Source: Alcanivorax sp. S6407
Lineage (GTDB): Bacteria; Pseudomonadota; Gammaproteobacteria; Pseudomonadales; Alcanivoracaceae
Assembly: GCF_023016115.1 (NCBI RefSeq)
Contig: NZ_JALKBH010000001.1
Location: 372,001 to 436,000, forward strand
DNA length: 64,000 nucleotides
Direction of reading: 5' to 3'
The position numbers and the translations under genes were made by a program. Below the pieces are notes generated by a model. That model was not told where the DNA came from. It ran no database searches and saw only the letters and a program-made list of their open reading frames with translations. Positions 28,770 through 37,518 of the stretch are shown in pieces. How positions within the stretch are numbered: position 1 is the stretch's first letter; each line of letters begins with the position of its first letter.

Positions 28770-29906
28770 ATGAAGCAGAATATACTGGTTGTGGACGACC
28801 ATAAGGAAAACCTGATTGCTCTCGAAGCAATTCTGGAGGGGGACAGCCGCAATCTCGTCATGGCCCAATCTGGCAACGAGGCGTTGAACCTGGCGTTGAA
28901 GCATGATTTCGCGCTGGCACTGCTGGATGTGCAGATGCCGGACATGGACGGTTTTGAAGTCGCCGAACTGATGCGACAGAACAAGAAGACCCGCAATATC
29001 CCGATCATTTTTGTTACCGCCATTTCCAAAGAACAGAAATACGTATTCCGTGGCTATGAATGCGGCGCGGTGGACTATCTGTTCAAGCCTATCGATCAAA
29101 AAATACTTGAGGCCAAGGTTAACGTTTTTCTGGAGCTGGACATGCAGCGTCGCAAGCTGCAGAAGGCGGTAATCCAGATGAAGCGCCTCAAGGATGAAAA
29201 CGAGCGCCTGTTGCATGCCCTCGGCGAGGCACTGGTGGGGGCCGATGCCCGTGGTCAGATCACCTTCTGTAACGAAGCCGCCTGCGCATTGATCAATCGT
29301 GACCGTGATGCGTTGGTGGGCCAGGACCTGTCAGGCCTGTTGTTCAATGATGATGCCGGCAAACAGCGCTGGCAATGGAAGGACAATCCCCTGCGCCTGG
29401 CCTGTGAAAAGGGGGAGGGCTGGAAAAACGAGCATCCCTTGTACGCCGATGACGGCAATGGTTTGGTCTCCCTTGCCCTGCGTGCCAATGCCATCATTGA
29501 TGATGAAGGCAATTTCACCGGTGTGGTGGTAGTGGTGCGTCAGGCGGAAGACGAGAATGATGTCCGTGACAGCCGCAAGGACCACCGAAGACATCCGCGC
29601 AAGAAACTGTTTCGGGAAATGGTGGTGTTTGATCGCAGCACCGGTGGTAATGTGGGCCGCCTGATGAACATCAGTGTGGATGGCTTCAAGTTATTCTCGC
29701 GCCGTGACATTCCCCCGGGTGAACGTTTGCATATGGGGATGGTCCTTCCGGATCAGATCGCCGGTGTTAACACAATCAGCTTTGATGCCAAGTCCGTCTG
29801 GTGTGAAAATCTTGATGCTCCCGGGGAGTTTCAGGTCGGGTTCCAATTTGTGGACCTCAATGGGGTAACCCGGCAAGTGATTGAAAACCTGATGGATAAG
29901 TACTGA
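28770..29906 (+). CDS. Response regulator with central PAS-like and C-terminal PilZ domains
   Basis: The 378-residue protein starts [15 protein letters not shown]. The receiver (1-125) has phospho-Asp in [17 protein letters not shown] short coiled coil (about 125-150) leads to a PAS-like segment ([20 protein letters not shown], about 150-265). The C-terminus is a PilZ domain with RRHPRKKL and [11 protein letters not shown], matching the RxxxR and D/NxSxxG motifs that bind cyclic di-GMP. It may therefore join phosphorelay input with c-di-GMP output. It follows cheB by four bases and precedes gspE by two, so it may be co-transcribed with type II secretion genes. Confidence 0.88.
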   Translation: MKQNILVVDDHKENLIALEAILEGDSRNLVMAQSGNEALNLALKHDFALALLDVQMPDMDGFEVAELMRQNKKTRNIPIIFVTAISKEQKYVFRGYECGAVDYLFKPIDQKILEAKVNVFLELDMQRRKLQKAVIQMKRLKDENERLLHALGEALVGADARGQITFCNEAACALINRDRDALVGQDLSGLLFNDDAGKQRWQWKDNPLRLACEKGEGWKNEHPLYADDGNGLVSLALRANAIIDDEGNFTGVVVVVRQAEDENDVRDSRKDHRRHPRKKLFREMVVFDRSTGGNVGRLMNISVDGFKLFSRRDIPPGERLHMGMVLPDQIAGVNTISFDAKSVWCENLDAPGEFQVGFQFVDLNGVTRQVIENLMDKY

Positions 29907-29908
29907 AC

Positions 29909-31411
29909 ATGACGGACCATGCGGAACACAGTGAAGCCCAGGCATTAGCCCCGTATTTACTGCCTTACGGGTTTGCGCGTCGCTTCGGCGTACTGCTGCG
30001 CGAGCGCGACGGCAGCAGGGAACTGTGCTATCGCAACGATGTGCCGGTTTCCGCGCTGGGTGAGGTACAACGGAAAATTGGCGCTTTGCCCCGTCTGGTC
30101 GCCATGGATGAGGCTGGTTTCACTGCCGCCATGGCGCTGGCCTATGAGCAGCAGCGTGGTGCTGCTGCAGAAGCAGCGGATGATCTGGAAGGACTGGATC
30201 TTGCCAGCCTTGCAGATTCCCTGCCGGAAACCTCGGATTTGCTGGAACAGGAGGATGATGCGCCTATCATTCGCCTGATCAATGCCCTGCTACAGGAGGC
30301 GATCCGCGAGGATGCTTCCGATATCCATATCGAAACCTTCGAGCGCAAACTGGTAGTACGGCTGCGTGTCGATGGAGTGCTGCGCGAAGTGCTCGCTCCC
30401 AAGCGTGAACTGGCTCCGCTACTGGTGTCTCGTATCAAGGTAATGGCCCGACTGGATATCGCTGAAAAGCGGATTCCCCAGGATGGCCGTATCTCGCTGC
30501 GAATCGGTGGCCGTGATGTGGATGTGCGGGTATCCACCATGCCGTCCAGTAATGGTGAGCGAGTGGTGTTGCGTCTGCTCGACAAGCAGGCTGGACGCCT
30601 GGATCTGGCCCACCTGGGCATGGAACAGGAAAACGACAAGATGATGCGTGAGCTGATCAGCAAGCCCCACGGCATCATTCTTGTGACTGGCCCCACCGGT
30701 TCCGGTAAAACCACCACCTTGTACGCCTCACTCACCGAACTGAATGACAGCTCCCGCAATATCCTTACCGTGGAAGATCCCATCGAATACCAACTGGAAG
30801 GAATCGGCCAGACCCAGGTGAACAGCAAGGTAGACATGACGTTCGCCCGTGGGCTGCGCGCCATTCTGCGTCAGGATCCGGACGTAGTGATGGTGGGGGA
30901 GATTCGTGATCTGGAGACCGCGGAAATTGCCGTACAGGCGTCGCTGACAGGTCACCTCGTATTGTCCACCTTGCATACCAATACCGCCGTCGGTGCGGTT
31001 ACCCGCCTCCAGGACATGGGTATCGAACCCTTCCTGCTGTCCAGTTCCCTGTTGGGGGCATTGGCCCAACGTCTGGTGCGGGTGCTGTGCGACGACTGCA
31101 AGACTCCCTATCAGGCCTCAGCCAGTGAATTGCGCATGATGGGGCTGGCTGAAGACCAGCCCCGGACGCTGTATCATCCGAACGGCTGTGAGCACTGCAA
31201 CAATCAAGGCTATCGCGGACGTACCGGGATCTATGAGCTGGTACTGATTGACGAGACCATGCGTCAGTTGATCCATGATCAGGCCGGTGAACTGGCCCTG
31301 ACCAAACATGCGCGCACCCTGACCGGCAGCATCCGTGAAGATGGCTGGCGCAAGGTGACAGCGGGCCACACCAGTGTGGAAGAAGTGCTGCGCGTCACCC
31401 GCGAAGACTGA
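29909..31411 (+). CDS. gspE: Type II secretion ATPase GspE
   Basis: The 500-residue cytoplasmic motor powers pseudopilus assembly. It has an N-terminal domain that binds GspL, Walker [16 protein letters not shown], the Asp box [13 protein letters not shown], Walker [19 protein letters not shown], His box [17 protein letters not shown], and a tetracysteine zinc site (CDDC...CEHC) characteristic of GspE rather than PilT. It begins the gspEFGHIJKLM operon, two bases after the PilZ regulator. Confidence 0.97.
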   Translation: MTDHAEHSEAQALAPYLLPYGFARRFGVLLRERDGSRELCYRNDVPVSALGEVQRKIGALPRLVAMDEAGFTAAMALAYEQQRGAAAEAADDLEGLDLASLADSLPETSDLLEQEDDAPIIRLINALLQEAIREDASDIHIETFERKLVVRLRVDGVLREVLAPKRELAPLLVSRIKVMARLDIAEKRIPQDGRISLRIGGRDVDVRVSTMPSSNGERVVLRLLDKQAGRLDLAHLGMEQENDKMMRELISKPHGIILVTGPTGSGKTTTLYASLTELNDSSRNILTVEDPIEYQLEGIGQTQVNSKVDMTFARGLRAILRQDPDVVMVGEIRDLETAEIAVQASLTGHLVLSTLHTNTAVGAVTRLQDMGIEPFLLSSSLLGALAQRLVRVLCDDCKTPYQASASELRMMGLAEDQPRTLYHPNGCEHCNNQGYRGRTGIYELVLIDETMRQLIHDQAGELALTKHARTLTGSIREDGWRKVTAGHTSVEEVLRVTRED

Positions 31412-31424
31412 CGGAATCTGACAC

Positions 31425-32645
31425 ATGCCAGCTTTCGAGTATCGCTCCCTCGATCACAAGGGGAAAATTCGCAAGGGCGCCATGGAGGCCGACAGTGCCC
31501 GCCAGGTGCGTCAGCAACTACGCGACAAGGGCTGGGTGCCCATTGAGGTCAACGAGACCCGTGACACGGAAAGCAGCGGTGGTATTCAGCTGTTCTCTGC
31601 TTCCGGCAAACTCAAGGGCGCCGAGCAGGCGCTGATCACCCGTCAGCTGGCAACCCTGCTGAAATCCGGTTTGCCCGTTGAGCAGGCGTTATCTGCGGTG
31701 GCCAAGCAGGCCGCCAATGATCGTATCGAGCGTATCATGTTGGCGGTGCGTGCCCGCGTACGCGAAGGTTACAGCCTTGCAAAGAGTTTCGAGTCCTTTC
31801 CGCGCGCTTTTCCCGAGATGTATCGTGCCACGGTGTCAGCCGGAGAGCAGAGCGGGCATCTGGAACAGGTTTTGGAACAGCTGGCAGATTATCTGGAAAC
31901 CCGTCACGATACCGGCCGCAACGTTGCCCAGGCGATGATTTATCCTGCCTTTATCATGGTGTTCGCCTCCGTGGTCATCGGTCTGATGATGACGTTTGTG
32001 GTGCCCAAGCTGGTGGAAGTGTTCGAAGGCCGTGATCAGGCTCTGCCATTGTTGACTCGCATCGTCATGACGCTCAGTGATTTCACCCGTGACTGGGCCT
32101 GGCTGGTTATCCTGCTGCTGGCCATGGCAGTGGTGGTCTTCGCAAGGGCCATGGGCAACAGCAGCTTCCGTATGAGGGTGCACCAGCGCCTGGCAGCCAT
32201 GCCGCTGGTAGGCACCATGCTGCGAGCTTCCGACAGTGCCCGTCTGGCCAGTACTCTGGGCATTTTGGGCCGTTCTGGAGTGCCACTGGTGGATGCGCTG
32301 TTCATTGCCGCCCAGGTGGTCGGGAACCTTGCGATCCGTGATGCCGTCAAACAGGCAGCGGTCAAGGTAAGGGAAGGTGGCAGCCTGAGCCGTGCCCTGG
32401 ACGCCAGTGGCTACTTCCCGCCCATGCTGGTGCAGATGATTGCCAGTGGTGAGGCCAGTGGTGAGCTGGATCACATGCTCACTCGGGCAGCGGATTATCA
32501 GGAACGCGAACTTACCAGTACGGTGAATACCATGGTCGGGCTGCTGGGCCCCATCATGTTACTGGTAATGGCGGGGATTGTAGTGTTGATCGTTTTGTCG
32601 GTAATGATGCCGATCATGCAAATGAATAACATGCTAGGTGGATGA
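31425..32645 (+). CDS. gspF: Type II secretion inner-membrane platform protein GspF
   Basis: The 406-residue protein starts MPAFEYRSLDHKGKIRKGAM and has two repeated helical cytoplasmic domains, each with the LATLLKSGLPVEQAL-type T2SSF motif (second copy LGILGRSGVPLVDAL). Three membrane helices lie near residues 170-190, 220-240 and 370-400. It links GspE to the pseudopilus. Length is normal. It sits 13 bases after gspE. Confidence 0.97.
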   Translation: MPAFEYRSLDHKGKIRKGAMEADSARQVRQQLRDKGWVPIEVNETRDTESSGGIQLFSASGKLKGAEQALITRQLATLLKSGLPVEQALSAVAKQAANDRIERIMLAVRARVREGYSLAKSFESFPRAFPEMYRATVSAGEQSGHLEQVLEQLADYLETRHDTGRNVAQAMIYPAFIMVFASVVIGLMMTFVVPKLVEVFEGRDQALPLLTRIVMTLSDFTRDWAWLVILLLAMAVVVFARAMGNSSFRMRVHQRLAAMPLVGTMLRASDSARLASTLGILGRSGVPLVDALFIAAQVVGNLAIRDAVKQAAVKVREGGSLSRALDASGYFPPMLVQMIASGEASGELDHMLTRAADYQERELTSTVNTMVGLLGPIMLLVMAGIVVLIVLSVMMPIMQMNNMLGG

Positions 32646-32648
32646 GCA

Positions 32649-33083
32649 ATGAAGACCCTGAAACATCGAAAGGCCATGTCCGGTTTTACCCTGCTGGAAA
32701 TCATGGTGGTAGTGGCGATTATCGGCCTGCTGGCAGCAGTGATTGTGCCTAACGTGATTGGCCAGGGTGAGGCAGCCAAGGTCGACCTGACCAAGGCCAA
32801 CATGGGCAAGATCGTTCAGCAGCTGGACCTGTACAAGTTCAACAACGGCAGCTATCCGACCACGGAAGAGGGCCTCAATGGTCTGGTGGAGCGTCCTGCT
32901 TCTGCCAAAAAATGGCCGGAAGGTGGCTACCTGCCCAAGGTGCCCCAGGACCCCTGGAACAACGACTACGTCTACCTGAGCCCGGGTGTCGACGGCCCCT
33001 TCGATCTGCTTTCCCTGGGTGCCGATGGAGCTGAAGGTGGCGAGGGCAACGATGCCGACATCAACTGGCGCGACGTCCAGTAA
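32649..33083 (+). CDS. gspG: Major pseudopilin GspG
   Basis: The 144-residue prepilin has a basic leader ending in Gly followed by FTLLEIMVVVAIIGLLAAVI, with Glu at +5. The conserved globular part includes NGSYPTTEEGLNGLVERP and a C-terminal calcium-binding loop (LGADGAEGGEGNDADINW). It forms the pseudopilus shaft after cleavage and methylation by GspO, which is not in the window. Confidence 0.98.
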   Translation: MKTLKHRKAMSGFTLLEIMVVVAIIGLLAAVIVPNVIGQGEAAKVDLTKANMGKIVQQLDLYKFNNGSYPTTEEGLNGLVERPASAKKWPEGGYLPKVPQDPWNNDYVYLSPGVDGPFDLLSLGADGAEGGEGNDADINWRDVQ

Positions 33084-33085
33084 TC

Positions 33086-33781
33086 ATGCCATCCCGGGCC
33101 CGACAGTCAGGCTTTACGCTACTGGAAATCCTGGTGGTGGTGATGCTGGTCGGGCTGCTCACGGCGGTGATTGCCGGGCAGGGCAACTGGACGCTCAGTG
33201 AAGACGGGCTGGATGAAGAGTCCGCCCGGCTTCGAGACACCCTAGAATTGCTCAACGAGCGCAGTCTTTTTTCCGGTCAGTTGCTTGCCCTGCGCCTGCG
33301 TGGCGATGGCTGGGTTCCGTTGGCCTATGACCGAAATGAGCAGGAATTTCTGCCACTCAATGATACTTCCCTGAAAGCGCGCCAGCTTGCTGCGAACTTG
33401 TCACTGGAGTGGCAGGTGGATGCCCTTGAGGATGACCAGGTCTCCCTCTCTGATGTGGCCGAGAACCTGGTCAAGGATGACATGATGGCCACCCCGGAAG
33501 GCCTGTCGACTCAGTCTGAAGACGAGAGGGAAGGCGACAGGGAAGGCGAGGAAGACGAAGAACGTGCCCCTGAACAATCCCGCAAGGAAGACAAGGAGCT
33601 GCCCCAGGTGTTTTTCTTCCCGAGTGGGGAGGTAACCCCGGTGACGGTCTCGTTGCTGTCCAATGATGACCTGGACCAGTTTCGCCGCTGGCAGGTGAGT
33701 GCGTTGGGGCAGGTCATCAACCCGGATGCGCTGGAAGAAGAAGCGGAAGAGCAGGGCACCCTCTTCGAGGAGGAGCGCTGA
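33086..33781 (+). CDS. gspH: Minor pseudopilin GspH, with long acidic insertion
   Basis: The prepilin start QSGFTLLEILVVVMLVGLL with Glu at +5 identifies a pseudopilin, and its position after gspG makes it GspH. At 231 residues it is about 60 longer than usual. The excess is a very acidic, Arg-dotted stretch around residues 135-175 (SEDEREGDREGEEDEERAPE) before the final strands QVFFFPSGEVTPVTVSLLSN. The acidic tail recurs at the C-terminus (EEEAEEQGTLFEEER). Such a region could be a flexible loop or bind cations outside the cell; that is inference. Confidence 0.88.
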   Translation: MPSRARQSGFTLLEILVVVMLVGLLTAVIAGQGNWTLSEDGLDEESARLRDTLELLNERSLFSGQLLALRLRGDGWVPLAYDRNEQEFLPLNDTSLKARQLAANLSLEWQVDALEDDQVSLSDVAENLVKDDMMATPEGLSTQSEDEREGDREGEEDEERAPEQSRKEDKELPQVFFFPSGEVTPVTVSLLSNDDLDQFRRWQVSALGQVINPDALEEEAEEQGTLFEEER

Positions 33782-33783
33782 TC

Positions 33784-34164
33784 GTGATACGTCGCCAGGG
33801 AGGCTTCACACTGATCGAGGTGCTCATCGCTGTTTCCATTCTGGCGCTGGTGATGGTTACCCTTGGCCAGACCCTCGGTGCCAGTGCCCGGGCTTACACC
33901 AATATCAACGAGACTCACCTGGGCTTTCTGGTCGCTTCTGACAAGCTGGTGGAAATGCAGGTTTATCAACAATGGCCACCTACCGGGCAGTCTGACAGCG
34001 AAGTTACGCGCAACGGCCGAGACTGGTGGATCGAAACCATCGTCTCCGAAGGGCCTTATCCGGACACCCGACGGGTGGATATCAACGTTGGTATCCTGCG
34101 TGGTGACGACAAGGAAGAGTTGGCCTACCACCTGGCAAGCCTGATCGGAAAGCCAGCCTCATGA
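33784..34164 (+). CDS. gspI: Minor pseudopilin GspI
   Basis: The 126-residue prepilin has GGFTLIEVLIAVSILALVMV after a short basic leader, and a globular domain with the GspI pattern NETHLGFLVASDKLVEM. GspI initiates the pseudopilus tip with J and K. Its stop overlaps the gspJ ATG (ATGA). Confidence 0.95.
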   Translation: MIRRQGGFTLIEVLIAVSILALVMVTLGQTLGASARAYTNINETHLGFLVASDKLVEMQVYQQWPPTGQSDSEVTRNGRDWWIETIVSEGPYPDTRRVDINVGILRGDDKEELAYHLASLIGKPAS

Positions 34165-34796
34165 TTCGTCAGCGCCACTATCAGGGTTTTACGCTGCTGG
34201 AAATGGTCGTCACCATTGCCATTTTTGCGTTTATCTATGTGTGGGCCGCGTCGTTTCTCGGCAGTGCCCTGAGTGGCAGAGAGCAGCTTACCGAAAGTGC
34301 CGACAAGATGGAGCGCAGTCAGCGTGCCATCACCTTTCTGACCCTGGATTTCGAGCAACTGGTCAGTCGGCCGGTACGAGATCCTTATGGGGATCCGCAG
34401 CCGGCCATTGTCGGCCGTGACAACTATGTTGAATTCACTCGTATGGGCTGGTCCAACCCCTTCGGCCTGCGCAAGCGTAGTGAGATGCAGCGAGTGGTTT
34501 ATACCCTGGAGAACGGGGATCTGTATCGACGCTACTGGCCGGTCCTGGATACCACGGTGGCGACCCGCTATCAGCAGGACGTCCTGCTCAAGGATGTGGC
34601 GCGTTTTACCGTCCGCTATCTGGATCTGACTCCCCAAGGCGATTGGCAGTGGCTTGAGCTATGGCCGGATGCGGCCCTGGCTGCCCAGCCGGTATGGGGC
34701 CAGCGACTGCCCAAAAGCATCGAAGTGGAGATCGAACTGGAAAACGGTGATGTGATACACCGGTTCTACCGCACGGTGGTGAACCCGTGGGCCTGA
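34161..34796 (+). CDS. gspJ: Minor pseudopilin GspJ
   Basis: The 211-residue prepilin starts MIRQRHYQGFTLLEMVVTIA with the usual cleavage Gly and Glu +5. GspJ features include the segment SQRAITFLTLDFEQLVSRPV, followed by RVVYTLENGDLYRRYWPVL. It overlaps gspI by four bases and gspK by ten. Confidence 0.95.
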   Translation: MIRQRHYQGFTLLEMVVTIAIFAFIYVWAASFLGSALSGREQLTESADKMERSQRAITFLTLDFEQLVSRPVRDPYGDPQPAIVGRDNYVEFTRMGWSNPFGLRKRSEMQRVVYTLENGDLYRRYWPVLDTTVATRYQQDVLLKDVARFTVRYLDLTPQGDWQWLELWPDAALAAQPVWGQRLPKSIEVEIELENGDVIHRFYRTVVNPWA

Positions 34797-35827
34797 AGCG
34801 ACCTCTCCAGAAAGGCATGGCGCTGATTATCGTGCTGATGCTGTTTGCGATCATTTCCACACTGATGATGGAGATATTGTTTCGCCAGAATCGTTTCCTG
34901 AACCGGGCGGACAATCTCCTGCAATGGGACAAACGCTATCAGTACGCCATGGCGGCTGAGGTGGTGGCTCAGCAGGGGCTGATTGATGACCTGCAGGATG
35001 ATGTCAAAAACAACGCGCAAGTGGATGATTGCGTGGATGAGCAGTGGGCAGTCCAGCTTCCGCCGACGCCTTACGAGGACGCTTTTCTCAGCGCCAGCGT
35101 GCAGGATCTGCAGGGCCGCTTCAATCTCAACTGGTTGATCAGCCCGAATGCCGGCGGTTTTGACCGTCAGCCGGATCGTATCCGCGAACTGGAACAGTTG
35201 CTGGATAGCATCCTGCCGGATCAGTCCAATTCCAGCCGTCTGGCCAATGAGATGGCAGACTGGCTGGACAGCAACAATATTGTCGATGATGTGGAAGGGG
35301 CAGAGGATCCGGAATACCGGGACCGTCGCACCCCGAACATGCCGGCCGCCCACGAAAGCGAGTTGCGGGCCCTGCTTGGTTTCGAGGTCACCGACATGCC
35401 GGAAGACCCCATGCTGTGGGGGCTGCTGACGGCATTGCCTCCGGGGACCACTCTTAATGTCAATACTGCGCCACAACAGGTGCTGGATGCTGTGGTAGGC
35501 TCATTGGCGGGACCGGACGGAGTCAAGGCGATTGTTGACGCGCGCGCCGATGAGGCGATTACTGATATCGGCGCCTTGCTTGCCGGCCCGACATTTGCGG
35601 ATCTGGATGAAGATGACCGTGACTTGCTCAAGACCCGTCTGGGGGTGGCCAGTGAGTATTTTCAGGTGATGGTGGATGTGGAAGTGGATGGCCAACTCAG
35701 TCGGCTGGTTACACGTTTGTATCGCGGTGGTGGTAACGGTGAACCGACAGCGGTATTCAGTCGTCAGGTCAGCCCGTTACTGACACCGCTCGAACCCGCC
35801 TGTAATCCTTTCTACAATGTGGAATAA
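34787..35827 (+). CDS. gspK: Minor pseudopilin GspK
   Basis: The 346-residue protein starts at GTG 34787 with MGLKRPLQKGMALIIVLMLF. As in other GspK proteins, the +5 Glu is absent, so it caps the pseudopilus. The large alpha domain is inserted in the pilin fold: VQDLQGRFNLNWLI, then helices, then LNVNTAPQQVLDAVV. It overlaps gspJ by ten bases. Confidence 0.95.
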   Translation: MGLKRPLQKGMALIIVLMLFAIISTLMMEILFRQNRFLNRADNLLQWDKRYQYAMAAEVVAQQGLIDDLQDDVKNNAQVDDCVDEQWAVQLPPTPYEDAFLSASVQDLQGRFNLNWLISPNAGGFDRQPDRIRELEQLLDSILPDQSNSSRLANEMADWLDSNNIVDDVEGAEDPEYRDRRTPNMPAAHESELRALLGFEVTDMPEDPMLWGLLTALPPGTTLNVNTAPQQVLDAVVGSLAGPDGVKAIVDARADEAITDIGALLAGPTFADLDEDDRDLLKTRLGVASEYFQVMVDVEVDGQLSRLVTRLYRGGGNGEPTAVFSRQVSPLLTPLEPACNPFYNVE

Positions 35828-35869
35828 CGGCTATTGTGGCCAACAATAACGAATGAAGGACCGGATTCA

Positions 35870-37012
35870 GTGTCACAAGCTCCATTAATCTATCTTTACG
35901 ACATTGATGGATTGCCCCTGACCGGCAACAGCCCGGTGTTGTATCAGGCTGCCGGCGGCGATGCCGTGGAATACTGCAGTCTGGATGAAGCCTGCACGGC
36001 GGCTGCTGATCGCGGCCCGCTGAGAATTATCCTGTGTGCCTCACTGGTGCGCCTGACCCGGGTATCGCTGAGCCGCAAGCAGGCGCGTCATCTGGACCGG
36101 GTGATGCCCTACCTTCTTGAGGAGCAGTTACTGGATGCGCCAGACAACCTGTTCTTCAATTCCCGCAAGGGGGAGGGGGACGAGTACCTGGTCACCGCGG
36201 CAGAGCAATCCCTGATCGCTGCTGTGCGGGATTGCGCCAGCGCCGCCGGTGCCGATCTGCAGTCCGTCGAGGTGGATGTGGAATGTCTCGCCGGGATGTT
36301 GCCAGTGGTGGTGCAGCTGCCTGCAGAGCAGGCTCTTGTAGCCACGGACCGCGAGACTTATCTGGTCATGGATCAGGCAGCGCGCGAAGAACTGTCATCG
36401 CTATTTGGCAGTGCCCTGGCTGATGCCACGCAGATCGGCGCCGACCACACCCTGTTCGATCTGTTTCGTCAACACACCGGCCAACAGTTGCTCACGGGTG
36501 TCCATGCTCCGCGTAAAAAGGCTGGGCAACCCGGGGCACTGGCGGAATGGTGTCCGTTATTGATTCTGGCGGCTTCGGTTCTGGTGCTGGCCATTATCGG
36601 GCTGCGCGTTCAGGCATGGCGCTATGATCAAGCTGCAGAGGCTGCGCTGGCCGATGCCAAAGGGCAGTACGAGCGGCTTTTCCCTGGTGAAAAGGCCTCT
36701 TCCGCACTGGTCCGGCAGTTTCAGGGGCGTCTGGCCCGGTTGTCCGGAGGTGGTGGCGCTTCCGGTTCTTCCTTCTTCCCCATGCTGGTTCCGGTGGCGG
36801 AAGTACTCAAGAGCAGCAAGGTGGAGCCCAAGCGTCTCCAGTATGACCAGCGCCAGAACAGTCTTCTGCTGGACGTAGGGGCCAAGGATTATGCGCAACT
36901 GGAAGCCCTGCAGAATGCCTTGCGCGAGCAGGGCGCCAAGGCTTCTATCGCCAATTACCGCAATGCCGCCCAGGGTGTGAATGCGAGAATCAAAGTGGAG
37001 CAGCCCGGATGA
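35870..37012 (+). CDS. gspL: Type II secretion protein GspL
   Basis: The 380-residue bitopic protein joins GspE to the inner-membrane platform. A cytoplasmic actin-like domain (about 1-215; LSRKQARHLDRVMPYLLEEQ is typical) is followed by one membrane helix (about 228-247) and a periplasmic ferredoxin-like domain. GTG at 35870 (VSQAPLIYLYDIDG) is chosen because AAGGA lies nine bases upstream. Its stop overlaps the gspM ATG. Confidence 0.93.
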   Translation: MSQAPLIYLYDIDGLPLTGNSPVLYQAAGGDAVEYCSLDEACTAAADRGPLRIILCASLVRLTRVSLSRKQARHLDRVMPYLLEEQLLDAPDNLFFNSRKGEGDEYLVTAAEQSLIAAVRDCASAAGADLQSVEVDVECLAGMLPVVVQLPAEQALVATDRETYLVMDQAAREELSSLFGSALADATQIGADHTLFDLFRQHTGQQLLTGVHAPRKKAGQPGALAEWCPLLILAASVLVLAIIGLRVQAWRYDQAAEAALADAKGQYERLFPGEKASSALVRQFQGRLARLSGGGGASGSSFFPMLVPVAEVLKSSKVEPKRLQYDQRQNSLLLDVGAKDYAQLEALQNALREQGAKASIANYRNAAQGVNARIKVEQPG

Positions 37013-37518
37013 GCCTTGCCACCTATCAACAGCACCTGCAGCAACGGCTTGCTCCAGTCGTACAGTGGTATAACAGCCGCGAACCCCGCGAGCAGCAGGT
37101 GCTCAAGTTGCTCGCAGCGGTATTTTTCGGCGTGCTGATTTACTGGCTTATTTGGGCGCCCAGCCTTAATGCCCGTGATCAAGCCATGCAGCGGTATGTG
37201 TCCAACATGCAGACGCTGGAGTGGATCAATGCCAATGCTGGTGCTGTCAAAGCGGCTTCAGGCGGCAAGTCGGCCTCACTGCCGCGTAACTGGGTTGGGG
37301 AAGTCAGCCGTAGCGCCAATGCGTTCGGGCTCACGTTGAAGAACTTCACGCCGGATGGCACCACGTCGGTGCGTATTCAAATGGAAGAACAACCGGCGGG
37401 CCAGAGTATTCTCTGGTTGCAATCCCTTCAGGAGAAAGGGGTGCAAATAACTAATCTGGAAATGACACCCGGTGACAAATCAGGGACAGCCACCGTGCGT
37501 GCCACCTTGCAGCAATAA
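37009..37518 (+). CDS. gspM: Type II secretion protein GspM
   Basis: The 169-residue protein has the GspM pattern: a short cytoplasmic start, NSREPREQQVLKLLAAVFFG leading into one membrane helix (about residues 27-47), then a ferredoxin-like periplasmic domain (SILWLQSLQEKGVQITNLEM). It partners GspL. Its TAA overlaps the next ATG by one base. Confidence 0.93.
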   Translation: MSLATYQQHLQQRLAPVVQWYNSREPREQQVLKLLAAVFFGVLIYWLIWAPSLNARDQAMQRYVSNMQTLEWINANAGAVKAASGGKSASLPRNWVGEVSRSANAFGLTLKNFTPDGTTSVRIQMEEQPAGQSILWLQSLQEKGVQITNLEMTPGDKSGTATVRATLQQ

